A stretch of 64,000 nucleotides of DNA from CBDCFV01 sp965261795 (GCA_965261795.1 OZ253476.1:1860001-1924000), one strand, 5' to 3'; numbered from the stretch's first letter, positions 35,509 to 45,424 are shown. The notes: generated from the sequence alone by a model not told the origin. Numbers and translations are program-made.

Positions 35509-35520
35509 ACGGCGAGACCG

Positions 35521-35886
35521 CTACGCCCTGGCCAATCTCTGCCTTCGGGAGTCCAGCCACAAGCAAGCAAGGACGGTCCCGCCGACGCTCAGGATAAGGC
35601 CGGGCAAGGTGAGCACTAATAGCGACGGGAGAGCCTTCACGAGGCCCGGGGCGTCCCATATCCTCTGCCAAAGCTCCGGTGTCACCGACAGGAGCGCCAG
35701 CCAGTTCAAGGGGTTCGCCAGAACGCCCACTCCGATCCCGATGAGCGCGCCCTCGGCCTCGGCCAGCCGCCTTAAGTAGGAGGCGTGGAAGATGCCGCAG
35801 ATGAGGCCCACGGCCACGGGAGCGATGCCAAAGAGAACCCAGAAGGCGGCGGAGTAGTGGGCCCGTCCCCAATCAATTGCAGGCAT
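35521..35886 (-). CDS. Small integral membrane protein
   Basis: This 121-residue protein has about three transmembrane helices (FWVLFGIAPVAVGLICGIF; ALIGIGVGVLANPLNWLALL; LLVLTLPGLILSVGGTVLACLW). No family is recognised. A near-perfect ribosome site (AAAGGAGGTG) precedes its ATG, so translation is credible. It is the third gene of the minus-strand secreted-protein cluster from 39.05 kb downward. Confidence 0.7.
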   Translation of the reverse strand: MPAIDWGRAHYSAAFWVLFGIAPVAVGLICGIFHASYLRRLAEAEGALIGIGVGVLANPLNWLALLSVTPELWQRIWDAPGLVKALPSLLVLTLPGLILSVGGTVLACLWLDSRRQRLARA

Positions 35887-35964
35887 ATTCGTGGCACCTC
35901 CTTTGCTTGCTTGGTGCGGACCCGTCGCTACAAGTAAACCACGGCGGGTCCGCGCGCGGGAATC

Positions 35965-38031
35965 CTACTGGGTGCAGGAGAGGTGGACGTAGACCCGGCC
36001 CGGCGAGTATATCATACCGTTCTTGGCCCGCACATTATGCGAGTAGCACACGCTCCTCGGCAGACCGCTTATGGTCGCCCTGTTGGTGCCGAACACGATC
36101 GTGTACGACTCCGAGAATCCCGGTCCGGTCTCGGTGAATGGCAGGACTCGCCATTGCACGGCGCGCCCGTCCCATTGCTTGACCTCGTACTCCAGGGCGT
36201 TCGACCCGGCGCTCCACCTCAGGACAACGGTCCCGTTCGAGTAGCCCGTGCCCCGGAGATTCGTCGGGTTCCCAACGGTAACCGTCGGTGTCGCGTTCTC
36301 TTGAGCGGACCACGTCGAGACTTGGTCCCCGTTCTTGCCTCTAACCCTGAAGTAGTGGGTCTGTCCGTTGACGAGGCCCCGGACCGTGGCGGACGTGGTG
36401 CCGAAGCTGATGGTGTCGCCCAGGATCACCCAATCCCGGATGATGGGGAACCACTGCTGGACCTCATAACTGGTCGCGTTCGCGGCTGGGGTCCAGCGCA
36501 AGATTACGAACGCGTCCCGAGAGGTGCCCGCCGTCGCGGTCAGACCCGTGGGAATCGAGAGCGTCGGCGTCGCGGGCTCGGCAAGTCCGGCGACGTAGGT
36601 ATTGACCACATGTCCGGTGGTCGGGTGCCGGAGTTCCAGGGTGCTGGTGCCCGGGGAGCACATGGCAATCCAGATGGACTCGCCGTCATCCACCGAAGGA
36701 AGGGTGTTGTCCTTGTCTGCACTATCGTTGCAGTAGTTGCTACTGAACCGCGACGTGGTTATCTCCAGGAGTGGCGTGTCGTCATTCGGGTTGGCGACGA
36801 CGTCGACGGACGCGAGAGGCGCGACCGTGTCCAGGACGAGCGGCCCGTACCACGTGTCCTCCGCTATGACGATGTTCGTGTCGGGACGCGGCGCAAAGCT
36901 CGCCTTGGGAGCCTGCGCGTCCATGTGCTGGTAGTGACGGAACCTGTCGTCAATATTCGGTTCCCACCTGCTGCTACCGCGTGCTCGTCTGGTTTGCGCG
37001 GGGAGAAGCTCCATCTTGGCTTCGGTGAGGGATGCCGCTGTTACAGCGGAGCAAGCCTTGAGGTAGAAGGTCTTGTACTTCAAGGACGTGTCGTCAGTAT
37101 GCGTGGCGGGGTTGTAGCTGGCGACACCCGCGTACATTTCGCGGAGGTTGCCCTGGTTGGTGCAACTCAGGTCCCGCGAAATGCTGATAATGAACGGCGA
37201 CGCCACCCGCACCAGCAGAGTGCCGGTGTTCTGGTAGCCGCGCGGCATCTGCCCCGCCGGGTGCGATGGATCTGGCACGCCACCGACTGACTGGAGATTC
37301 GCCCGAATGACGCTGATCTCTATTGCGGTGTCTGTGGGAATGATGTTGTAGTTCTGCGGTGCGAACGGTCTGTCGTTGCGCTCCACGTAGGCGATGGGAA
37401 GGCAACGGTTGCTGGACCCGGCGCACGAACTCGAGGACATGAGCTTCATGCCAGGGTAGCTGGAGTCGTATACGCTCAGGGCCTCGGACGGGGATGGGAG
37501 TAGGCCACGACCGCCACCACCCACTCTCACCGCGGCGAAGTACCCATTGGCTACGATGTCGCACCCCTCGCGTGTGCCCTCTGTGTGCGGTGTGGAGTGC
37601 CGGATCGCGCACTCCCTCTTGTTGTCCCATAGGAATTGCATGTCGGCCCGGAAGCGGTTCCGCTCGTTCCAGACCTTACCCGTGGCCCGGTCCGTGACCG
37701 CTAGCGTCCGGTACACGAGGTTGTGCCGCAAGCACCCCGGCTTGAAGATTTCGCGGTGGCTGAAGTCCAGACCGGGCGGCGCGGAGCATCCGTCTTGGCT
37801 CCAGTCCATCCACTGGTAGAGCGTAGCGGTCCGCACGGTGTCGTACCTTCCATCCGCGCGCCAACTGGCGTAGGTCTCCAGAACGATGCGGTTGATTAGA
37901 CTTATTTAGTTCTCAAGTTCGGCATCGGTAATAGTCGTTTGCGCGGAGGCGCTGGGGGGCATCGCCGCGTGCATCGCCCACGCGGTGGCTATGACCAACA
38001 CCAGGGCGAGGAACGGAATTCTTGTTCTCAT
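35965..38031 (-). pseudogene. Secreted phospholipase A2-like/FN3 protein with premature stop
   Basis: Read from ATG 38031, the frame encodes a signal peptide (MRTRIPFLALVLVIATAWAM..., with an ASAQ cleavage-like site), then a TAA at 37906-37908 (codon 42), then continues open in the same frame to 35965. After the stop come NRIVLETYASWR, FKPGCLRHNLVYRTLAV and RFRADMQFLWDNKREC, a prokaryotic phospholipase A2-type domain. The expected HD of CxRHDxxYR is HN, which would weaken calcium binding. A middle region of unknown fold and two C-terminal fibronectin type III domains (about the last 200 residues) follow. Without readthrough the product lacks its signal peptide; decay or sequencing error is likely. 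Confidence 0.75.
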
Positions 38032-38039
38032 AGCATCGC

Positions 38040-39051
38040 TTACCTGTAATCAAAGTCTTGGATGGTTAGGAACAGAGCGGGACCGGGCTCCTCGAGAATG
38101 TCGATGATGCCTTCCTCCTTGAGCGGCCCAATCGCTCTGGCGTCTCGCTGCGGAAGATACGCCAGATTTCCTCTTGCCACGCGGTGTCCTGGCTCTGGAA
38201 GAATTCGGTGTCAAGGCCGCACTGGTTAACGACGCGAAGGCGATGCGTCTCGGTCCCCTTCTCCGCGTCAGTCGCGTCGGGTCCACGGTGGGCGGGGACC
38301 TCTACCTTGGTCTCGTCGATCTGTTGCCACGAGAGCGGGTAGTCAGGGTTCGGTGCCTCGTACCTTGCTCGCGGACGCACTCGGCCATCGCCCGGAAGTG
38401 GTCCTTCACATCGGGATGGGCGTCTACAGCGGCTACGACCCCGTTCCAGACTGCGATGAGGTCCTCCTGATGCTGGAAGAAGGCTTCCCACGTCTCGGCG
38501 ATGCAGGTATCGCGGTCGGTCTGGTTAGAGATACCCATGCAGGGCGTGATAAGGCTCCGAATGGTGTAGTCCTTGAAGTCCGCGAGTCGCTGATAGGCGC
38601 ATTGCTTAGCCGCTTGAGCGGTCTTCGCTCCCGAGCAGTGGGTCCGAACGTCGTCGCCTGCCGCTAGCGAACACCAGGGACGGTAGACTTCGTCCTCATC
38701 CAGAGAAGCGAATCGGTTCAACGTCTTGCACCCTTCCAGCCCGTTAGGGTGCGGTTGCATGTGCAGTTCCGGCCCGAACTCCTCGGTAGGTCCCGGCACC
38801 GGTGTTGGCACCGGCGTCGATAACGGTCTGGTGGGTTCCGGCTTCAGTGTCGGCGGCTCAGGGAGAGGCGGCTTCGGCGTTTCCGTGGGTTCGACCGCGG
38901 GCGGTCCTTGCGTTGGCGTCGGCTCCTCTTGCGCCGAGGCGCGGGCATCGTCCGGTGCTGCCGCTGGTGCCTCCATTGCCGGTCCGCAAGCAAGGACCAG
39001 CAGGAGGGCGAACGTGCCCAGGGCTATGACGAGTGTCTCTAGTCTCTTCAT
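38040..39051 (-). pseudogene. Lipoprotein gene with two apparent frameshifts
   Basis: From ATG 39051 the protein begins MKRLETLVIALGTFALLLVLACGP, a lipoprotein signal with lipobox LVLAC. A Pro/Thr-rich linker (about 60 residues) and a cysteine-containing domain (CKTLNRF, PWCSLAAGDDV, CAYQRLADF) follow. Near 38360-38370 coding quality moves to another frame (RYEAPNPDYPLSWQQIDETK), and near 38120-38135 to a third frame ending KEEGIIDILEEPGPALF and then a TAA at 38040. The joined protein would have about 335 residues. It lies 8 bases before the phospholipase-like gene, forming one operon in which both genes are broken. Confidence 0.7.
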
Positions 39052-39195
39052 TCTGTCCTCGTGAGGGAAGTCTGTGGGTCGGCGGCAAAGACAAACGAGG
39101 GCGTGGCGGGTGTCAAGGCCGGGCATCTTGCACTGGTCTTAGAGGTGTCGTAAGGTGGAAAAGTGGAGGGCCAGGTTGGAAGGCTGGCCCTCTAA

Positions 39196-39290
39196 GGCGG
39201 AGTGGCCGAGCGGTCGAAGGTGCCGGTCTGGAGAACCGGATGGGGTACAACACCTACCCCACGTCACGGGTTCGAATCCCGTCGCCGCCT
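39196..39290 (+). tRNA. tRNA-Ser(GGA)
   Basis: The 95-nt class II cloverleaf has acceptor GGCGGAG/CGCCGCC (one A-G mismatch), D-arm GGCCGAGCGG, anticodon arm CCGGT-CTGGAGA-ACCGG (anticodon GGA, codon UCC), a long variable arm (GGGGT...ACCCC) and T-arm ACGGG-TTCGAAT-CCCGT. CCA is not encoded. The discriminator reads T, unusual for Ser, where G is common. Confidence 0.92.
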
Positions 39291-39464
39291 CCCTTCGCGC
39301 ACCCTTTCAGGCACGGCGATGGCACCCCCCAATTAGGCCATGTCACGGCCTCAGGCGTCAAGCGCGCCTGGACTGACGCCTCGGATATTGCCACGCAGTC
39401 ATCCCCTATGCTTTTATCGTGTCCCGGGGCTTCCCGGGAGCACCAGAAGCAAGAGGAGCGCGTA

Positions 39465-39746
39465 ATGAGTTTCGAGGCTGGATACCGGGCTGCCTGCGAT
39501 GAAATCTACCACGCGGTAGAGTACGAGGACCACCCGGAGAAGTGCGGCGTCTGCCGGGCCTGTGGTGTGATACGGACCGTGATAGAGGACGCGGCCAGCA
39601 CCCTGTGCGACCAGATGACGCAGGAGGAATTCCTGACATTCGCGGCCATCGTGGGCCGGGGTCAACGAGCGGCGGGGCGATCCGGCCTAGGTTCTGTTGA
39701 CATTTCCCCGTCATTCCCGCGCAGGCGGGAATCCATAGACTTCTAA
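39465..39746 (+). CDS. Small CxxC protein, 3' end supplied by a MITE
   Basis: This 93-residue protein starts MSFEAGYRAACDEIYHAV, with GAGGAG before the ATG, and has EKCGVCRACGVI, a CxxCxxC motif that may bind metal. Helical text follows (MTQEEFLTFAAIVGRG). The last about 18 residues (SVDISPSFPRRRESIDF) are translated from the MITE and its REP palindrome starting at 39690, so the native C-terminus is lost or replaced. Function unknown; it follows tRNA-Ser. Confidence 0.6.
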   Translation: MSFEAGYRAACDEIYHAVEYEDHPEKCGVCRACGVIRTVIEDAASTLCDQMTQEEFLTFAAIVGRGQRAAGRSGLGSVDISPSFPRRRESIDF

Positions 39747-39851
39747 TCGGAGAGAACGTGACTGGCTGATAGTGCTTCTGGATTCCCGCTTTCGCGGGAA
39801 TGACGTTATGGGGTTACTGGACTGCCTGATTTCGCAAATGTCAACAGAGCC
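39690..39851. mobile_element. 162-bp MITE, TA-flanked
   Basis: GGTTCTGTTGACATTT at 39690-39705 is inverted as AAATGTCAACAGAGCC at 39836-39851 (one mismatch in 16). TA dinucleotides flank both ends (39688-39689 and 39852-39853), as for IS630/Tc1-type target duplication. It contains two REP palindromes in opposite orientation. A single related end occurs at 19986-20003. No coding capacity for a transposase. Confidence 0.8.
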
Positions 39852-39853
39852 TA

Positions 39854-40451
39854 AGCAGAGGCGCGTCCGGATGCGTTCTCTATTGGGACCTGTGGACCCG
39901 CGCTTACGCCTGTCTTTGACCCGCCAGGCCCCAAATCAGAACGAAGCTGTGTTTAAGACTTCCGTCGACTTTGACGGTGTTGTCTGGATTCGCTGTCTTG
40001 CATACTCTCTCCGAGGATTGGTGAGTTGGTAACCCGAGATTATACTGAGGTTCCTTCATATAGGACCGTTCTATCGCTGAGTTGGCTATCACTCTTTCGG
40101 GACTATGGGACAATTCACCCAAATTTGTGGATAATTCCTCAGAGACCCTATACGTGGGTGGGAGGACAACCACAGCAATGCTAGGCTGGTCCTTTACTTG
40201 AATCCCGATCAGACGAGGGATTGCGTGGTCTTTCAAGCCATGAAATATGAGATTTCAAAGTGAGTTTTATCCAAATGGCGCATTGGCGTAGCATTTTCAA
40301 ACTTGTCTTTGCTGTGACTCCCCTGTTTCTTCCGTGGGTAAATTATCAATTAAATCCCATATTTTCCGCGCCATTGCCTCCGCGGTCCCGCCTTACGCAA
40401 TCAAAACGACCAAACTACGGCCTTAGAACCGCTTGAAGTTACTACAGCGTA
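39854..40451. other. Intergenic region without recognised genes
   Basis: About 600 bases of lower GC than the surroundings. A minus-strand frame (39904-40236) exists but has no family resemblance or ribosome site. The promoter of the trehalose synthase gene probably lies in its right part. Confidence 0.4.
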
Positions 40452-41843
40452 GTGAAAAGATACCAACGGCAGCGCCAACCGGGCCATTGGTTCTCTGAAC
40501 GTCTCTCAGGAAAGAAGGAATACGCCCTGATGTTTGTCACGGTCCCGCAGCAACAGGTTAACATTGATGAATATCTTCCCCTGCTGTCCCCTGAATTGGC
40601 CCACGAATTGCCCGCCGTCGCCGGTCGCCTTCGAGGCCGTCGCATACTCCACCTGAACAGTACGGCCGAGGGAGGCGGCGTGGCTGAAATCCTGCGCTCC
40701 ATGACGCCCCTGATGAGCTCCTTGGGCCTCTCCACCGATTGGATAGTAATCAACCCCCCGCCAAGTTTTTTCCAAGTCACCAAGAAAGTCCACAACCTGT
40801 TGCAGGGGGCTGAAGGGGAGCTATCCTCCGGGGAGAAAGAGACCTACTTGGGCAGCGTCCGGCAGGTAGCCGAGCAAATGCGGCTGGACGGCTTGGACGC
40901 CGATGTTTGGTTCCTCCATGATCCCCAGTTGCTGCCCTTGGCCCGGTTTCTGCGTAAGAGCCGGGGCGGAGCATGGTTCTGGGTAGTCCACATTGACCTT
41001 ACTACCCCAAATCAAAGCGTCCTGGATTCTCTGCTGCCGCTGACGGCAGAGTACGACGGGCTGGCTTTCTCGCTCGAGTCATACATCCCGCCGTCGCTGG
41101 ACGGGTCGCCGCCGATCTTCATCACACCGCCGGCCATCGACCCGCTGAGCGTCAAGAACCTACACTTGGACACGGCGGAAGCGTCACGGATCGTGGCCGC
41201 TATGGGAATAGACCCGGCCCGCCCACTGGTCACTCAAGTATCCCGGTTCGACTACTGGAAGGACCCCTGGGGGGTGATAGACGCCTACAGGCTGGCGCGG
41301 CGGGACATCCCCGGTCTCCAGTTGGCTTTGTTGGGGCTGAGTCAAGCCAGCGACGACCCCGAAGCCCTGGAAGTGTTGAACAGCGTCTCCGAATACGCCG
41401 AACTGGACCCCGACATTCACATGTACTACTCCTGTGAAGGGCTGCCCGCTACCATCGACAGTATAGTCAATGCCTTCCAGACGGCGTCCCGGGTGATTCT
41501 GCAAAAGTCCACCCGTGAGGGGTTTGGGCTGACCGTCACCGAAGCCATGTGGAAGGGCAAGCCGGTTATCGGCGGCAACGTGGGCGGCATACGAGTGCAA
41601 ATCGAGGATGGAGTATCTGGGTACTTGGTCGACACGCCGGAGCAATGCGCGTCTCGTATCAGTGAGCTTATGAGGGAAGGCGAGTTGATGTCGCGGATTG
41701 GCCACGCGGCCCAGGATAGCGTGCGCCAGCGGTTCCTGTTGCCCCGGCTTGCTTTGGACTACCTGAAAATCGCCGACAAAACCTTGAGCGGCGGAACTTA
41801 TGCCAACGGCCGCCGCGGTGCTCAAGGGCTGCTGTCTACGTAA
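40452..41843 (+). CDS. treT: Trehalose synthase (TreT-like) family 4 glycosyltransferase
   Basis: This protein of up to 463 residues has ILHLNSTAEGGGVAEILRSM, the hallmark N-terminal region of TreT-type enzymes, VSRFDYWKDPWGVIDAYR, and the GT-B donor-site STREGFGLTVTEAMWKGKPVIGGNVGG (EGFGL..EA). TreT transfers glucose from a nucleotide sugar to glucose to form trehalose, an osmoprotectant, and may run in reverse. GTG 40452 gives the longest frame; ATG 40530, 9-10 bases after AAGGAA, is an equally plausible start (437 residues). The next gene is separate. Confidence 0.85.
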   Translation: MKRYQRQRQPGHWFSERLSGKKEYALMFVTVPQQQVNIDEYLPLLSPELAHELPAVAGRLRGRRILHLNSTAEGGGVAEILRSMTPLMSSLGLSTDWIVINPPPSFFQVTKKVHNLLQGAEGELSSGEKETYLGSVRQVAEQMRLDGLDADVWFLHDPQLLPLARFLRKSRGGAWFWVVHIDLTTPNQSVLDSLLPLTAEYDGLAFSLESYIPPSLDGSPPIFITPPAIDPLSVKNLHLDTAEASRIVAAMGIDPARPLVTQVSRFDYWKDPWGVIDAYRLARRDIPGLQLALLGLSQASDDPEALEVLNSVSEYAELDPDIHMYYSCEGLPATIDSIVNAFQTASRVILQKSTREGFGLTVTEAMWKGKPVIGGNVGGIRVQIEDGVSGYLVDTPEQCASRISELMREGELMSRIGHAAQDSVRQRFLLPRLALDYLKIADKTLSGGTYANGRRGAQGLLST

Positions 41844-41941
41844 GAGTCTTCCCTGTCCAGCGCGGAGAAAGCATGTTGCCGCGACAGCGCAGGTGCGCTA
41901 GAGTTTTATAGACCGCAATTATTCTGCAAAAGGACACGACT

Positions 41942-43042
41942 GTGCCTCTTACGACAGTAGTTATCATGATAGACGGGTTAGACCCGGAGTACTTCGAATG
42001 GTGCCCCATGCCGAACATCCGGCAATTGGCCCGGCAGGGGTTTATGGTGGAGGGCAAAGGAATGATGCCCTCGGTTACCAACGTAAACAACGTATCGTTG
42101 GTAACCGCCGGGTATCCTGACACCCACGGGATTACCACCAACTACTGGTTGAACCGGGAGGACAACCGGGAATACTACATGGAGTCGGGAGACTTCATTG
42201 AGTCCGAGACCATGTTTCAACGGGCGGCCCGGCAGGGCGCCCGCTCCTTGCTGGTCACCGCCAAAGACAAGCTGAGAAGACTGCTGGGCGACGGCGTAAC
42301 CCTGAGCGTCTCATCGGAACAACCTCCGGAATGGGTCGTAGACGCTGTCGGAGAAGCTCCACACATCTACTCCCTGGAAGTCAACGAGTGGGTCATAAAC
42401 ACCGGGCGTTACATTCTGAGCCAAGAGCATTACGACCTGGTGTACCTGACCACCACCGACTACGCCATGCACACCTACGCCCCACAAGATCCCGAATCCT
42501 CCAGGCACCTGGACCTGTTGGACCAAGCTATAGGGCGGTTGGTGGACAGTCTGCCGGATGTGCAGGTATTACTTACCGCCGACCACGGCATGTCGTCCAA
42601 GAGCCGCATGGTCCATTTGCCCCAAGTCCTCGCCGGTCACGGAGTGCAAGCCCAAGCGGTGCCAATAATCAAGGACATGTACACCGTCCACCATTCTAAC
42701 TTGGGCGGCTGCATTTACCTTTACCTGGCCGAAGCGGACTGTCAAGCAGCGTTGGCGGCCCTGCGGGAGACCGACGGGGTGGACGAAGCCCTGACCCGGG
42801 CGGAAGCTGCGGAAAAATTTCATCTGAAATACGACCGGATAGGCGACATAGTGGTCTTGGGCGCCCCCGATGTAGTGTTCGGCGACCCGCAGGAAGTCAC
42901 ACTACCCGCGACATTGAGGTCCCACGGCTCCCTGCACGAAGGCCTCGTGCCTATTATCGGCTACGGCGGCAACTTTGACGGCTTCGAGTTCAAGGAGAAC
43001 AAGGACGTGGGGCGGTACGTCTTTGAACGGGTCCTGACCTGA
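41942..43042 (+). CDS. Alkaline-phosphatase-superfamily hydrolase (phosphonoacetate hydrolase-like)
   Basis: This 366-residue protein has VVIMIDGLDPEYFEW (first metal Asp), PSVTNVNNVSLVTAGYPDTHGI with the Thr/Asn nucleophile region, TTTDYAMHTYAPQDPESS (Asp and His) and LTADHGMSSKSR (Asp-His pair). The pattern TTDYxxH resembles PhnA phosphonoacetate hydrolase and nucleotide pyrophosphatase/phosphodiesterase relatives. The cleaved bond (C-P versus P-O) cannot be set from sequence alone. The GTG start follows AAAAGGACA. Confidence 0.85.
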   Translation: MPLTTVVIMIDGLDPEYFEWCPMPNIRQLARQGFMVEGKGMMPSVTNVNNVSLVTAGYPDTHGITTNYWLNREDNREYYMESGDFIESETMFQRAARQGARSLLVTAKDKLRRLLGDGVTLSVSSEQPPEWVVDAVGEAPHIYSLEVNEWVINTGRYILSQEHYDLVYLTTTDYAMHTYAPQDPESSRHLDLLDQAIGRLVDSLPDVQVLLTADHGMSSKSRMVHLPQVLAGHGVQAQAVPIIKDMYTVHHSNLGGCIYLYLAEADCQAALAALRETDGVDEALTRAEAAEKFHLKYDRIGDIVVLGAPDVVFGDPQEVTLPATLRSHGSLHEGLVPIIGYGGNFDGFEFKENKDVGRYVFERVLT

Positions 43043-43050
43043 GAGCAGCA

Positions 43051-43962
43051 ATGGGAACGATCCGTGTAGCTGCGCCGGCGACAACGGCGAACCTGGGCCC
43101 GGGCTTCGATTGCCTTGGGATGGCATTGGACGTATGGAACCGGGTGGAAGTAGTCCCCGGCGCGCCGGCCGCAGGGCATCCCTTGGTGGACGTTACAGGG
43201 GAGGGGGCCGGGGAATTGGAGACCGGCCCCGGCAACCTGGTGTATCAGTCTATGATCTTCCTCTTCCACGAGGCGGACCGGGAGATGCCGGAGGTCAGCG
43301 TACGCTGCCAAAACGAAATCCCATTGGCTAGGGGGCTTGGCAGCAGCGCCGCCGCCATTGCCGCGGGGTTGGCGGCGGCCAACGCTTTATGCTCCAAAGC
43401 CTTTTCGCCCAACGAACTGCTGGAGATGGCAGCTACGCTGGAAGGCCACCCGGACAACGTTGCCGCAGCTGTACTGGGCGGGCTTCAACTGGTGGTCAGC
43501 GATCAACGCCAGCTATACACCGTGTCGGTAAACCTTCCACCTGAAGTGCACGCCGTACTGTTCATCCCGGACACCAGGATCGCCACAGCCGACGCCAGGG
43601 CCGTGCTGCCCACGGAACTGAGCATCGCCGACGCCGTGTTCAACATGGGGCGCACAGCCCTGTTGGTTGCGGGGATGGCGACAAATCATCCCGAGTATTT
43701 TAGCGTCGCCACCCAGGACCGTTTGCACCAGCCTTACCGGCAGGCTTTGTTCCCGGCCATGAAGCTGCTGTTCCAAGCCGCTACCGACGCCGGGGCCTTG
43801 GGGGTGTTCCTTTCGGGCAGCGGCTCCACCGTGCTGGCGCTTACGCAGGGCAGGGAGATGACGGTGGCCTACGAGATGGCCGAGGCCGCCAAGCAGGCGA
43901 ACGTGAGCGGGAGGATACGTATTACTCAGCCGACGATCAGAGGCGCCCACGTAGAGGCGTAG
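43051..43962 (+). CDS. thrB: Homoserine kinase
   Basis: This 303-residue GHMP kinase phosphorylates L-homoserine on the way to threonine. APATTANLGPGFDCLGMAL opens the protein, PLARGLGSSAAAIAAGL is the ATP-binding GHMP motif, and FLSGSGSTVLAL is the C-terminal motif 3. The length is normal. It lies 8 bp after the phosphatase stop and just before aspartate kinase, grouping two steps of the aspartate family pathway. Confidence 0.95.
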   Translation: MGTIRVAAPATTANLGPGFDCLGMALDVWNRVEVVPGAPAAGHPLVDVTGEGAGELETGPGNLVYQSMIFLFHEADREMPEVSVRCQNEIPLARGLGSSAAAIAAGLAAANALCSKAFSPNELLEMAATLEGHPDNVAAAVLGGLQLVVSDQRQLYTVSVNLPPEVHAVLFIPDTRIATADARAVLPTELSIADAVFNMGRTALLVAGMATNHPEYFSVATQDRLHQPYRQALFPAMKLLFQAATDAGALGVFLSGSGSTVLALTQGREMTVAYEMAEAAKQANVSGRIRITQPTIRGAHVEA

Positions 43963-44059
43963 CCGGGCGGGTGGACCCCGTGAGCGGAGGATTCCTCCCC
44001 TCGACTCAGTCCTATCCCCAAGTGAAAGAGAATGCAAGTAGTTATGGAGCGACATTGAT

Positions 44060-45337
44060 TTGGCGTTGATAGTCCACAAATACGGAGGTTCGTCGGTAGC
44101 GGACGCCGACAAAATTCTTAACGTCGCCCGCCGTATCGTTCAGGCCAAGGACTCTGGTATGGACGTAGTGGCGGTGGTGTCGGCCATGGGTGACACCACC
44201 GACGAGCTTATCTCGCTGGCCCAGTCCATCACGGCCCAGCCGGACCCCAGGGAGCTTGACCTGCTGCTGTCGACCGGCGAACTGGTTTCCTGCACGTTGG
44301 TGACGATGGCTCTTCGGACACTGGGTTACCAAGCCATCAGCTTGTCCGGCGTTCAAGCGGGAATACGGACCGACACAACTTACGGCAGCGCCCGGATTTA
44401 TCGCGTGGAAACCGACCGGGTGAAAAAAGAGTTGGCGGCGGGCAGATTGGTGGTCGTTGCCGGCTTCCAGGGGGCAACGGAAGACTTGGACGTGACAACC
44501 TTGGGCAGGGGAGGCTCGGACACGACCGCGGTGGCGTTGGCTGCCGCGTTGGGGGCCGACCGATGCGACATCTACACCGACGTCGAAGGCATCTACACCG
44601 CAGACCCCCGCTTGGTTCCCAAGGCCCGCAAGTTGGATGCGATAGACTACGAGGAGATGCTGGAACTGGCCAACTATGGGGCCAAAATGCACCCCCGGTC
44701 CATAGAGCTCGGGGCGGTCTATAACATCCCGATTTACGTGGCTTCAAGCTTCAGCAACGCCAGCGGCACGCTGATACATAACAAACAGGCACATAGCAAA
44801 CAGGACGATCAGGCACATAGCAAACAGGACGATGGCCCGATGGAATATAGAATCAAGGTTACCGGGATCGCCGCCACTTCCAATGTCGCCAAGGTTACCG
44901 TCCGCTCGGTGCCCGACCGTCCCGGCATCGCCGCCGCGTTGTTCGAACCCTTGGCGCAGGCCGGTATCAGCGTCGACACCATAGTGCAGAACACCAGTGT
45001 CGAACGGGCCACCGATATAAGCTTCACCGTGAGTAGGACAGACCTTCCCAAGACGCTGGAGTACATGGACGCGGTCACAACCGAGGTTGGGGCCGGGGGG
45101 CTGGTTAGCGACCCAACGTTGGCCTCGGTGAGCATAGTGGGGTCCGGGATGCAGAATGCACCGGGATACGCCTCCCGTATGTTCCGCATCCTGGCTGATG
45201 GCAATATCAACATCGACATGATAACTACTTCGGAGATTCGGATTTCGTGCGTCATCCGGGAAGACCAGGTTGCTGAAGCAGTCCGTTTGCTCCACCGCGG
45301 CTTCCAGTTGGACGATGAGTCTTCGGTCAGTGACTAA
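44060..45337 (+). CDS. lysC: Aspartate kinase
   Basis: This 425-residue enzyme catalyses the first step to Lys, Thr and Met. VHKYGGSSVAD is the N-terminal motif, VAGFQGATEDLDVTTLGRGGSDTTA the active site, and two ACT domains follow (VTVRSVPDRPGIAAALF; SIVGSGMQNAPGYASRMF) for feedback by Lys or Thr. Between the catalytic and ACT parts is an unusual linker with the octapeptide QAHSKQDD repeated, encoded by a 24-bp tandem repeat (44786-44833). The start is TTG at 44060. It lies after thrB. Confidence 0.95.
   Translation: MALIVHKYGGSSVADADKILNVARRIVQAKDSGMDVVAVVSAMGDTTDELISLAQSITAQPDPRELDLLLSTGELVSCTLVTMALRTLGYQAISLSGVQAGIRTDTTYGSARIYRVETDRVKKELAAGRLVVVAGFQGATEDLDVTTLGRGGSDTTAVALAAALGADRCDIYTDVEGIYTADPRLVPKARKLDAIDYEEMLELANYGAKMHPRSIELGAVYNIPIYVASSFSNASGTLIHNKQAHSKQDDQAHSKQDDGPMEYRIKVTGIAATSNVAKVTVRSVPDRPGIAAALFEPLAQAGISVDTIVQNTSVERATDISFTVSRTDLPKTLEYMDAVTTEVGAGGLVSDPTLASVSIVGSGMQNAPGYASRMFRILADGNINIDMITTSEIRISCVIREDQVAEAVRLLHRGFQLDDESSVSD
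44786..44833 (+). repeat. 24-bp in-frame tandem repeat inside lysC
   Basis: Two exact 24-bp units (44786-44809 and 44810-44833) encode QAHSKQDD twice, and the preceding NKQAH is similar. They lengthen the linker before the ACT domains without breaking the frame. Confidence 0.9.
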
Positions 45338-45424
45338 AGCTCAGTGACCGGGAGACGAGTAGATGATTCCTGCCACCGGTCACTAACCACTGGCCGCCAG
45401 CCGGCTCTTTAAGGGTATCCTCCC

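Noticed and set aside
35983..37290. Plus-strand frame opposite the PLA2/FN3 gene
   Set aside because: The minus strand has clear signal peptide, PLA2-like and FN3 domains; the plus frame is Arg/Gly-rich shadow text.
39904..40236. Minus-strand 110-codon frame in the gap before treT
   Set aside because: No family resemblance, no ribosome site, and composition like the surrounding non-coding DNA.
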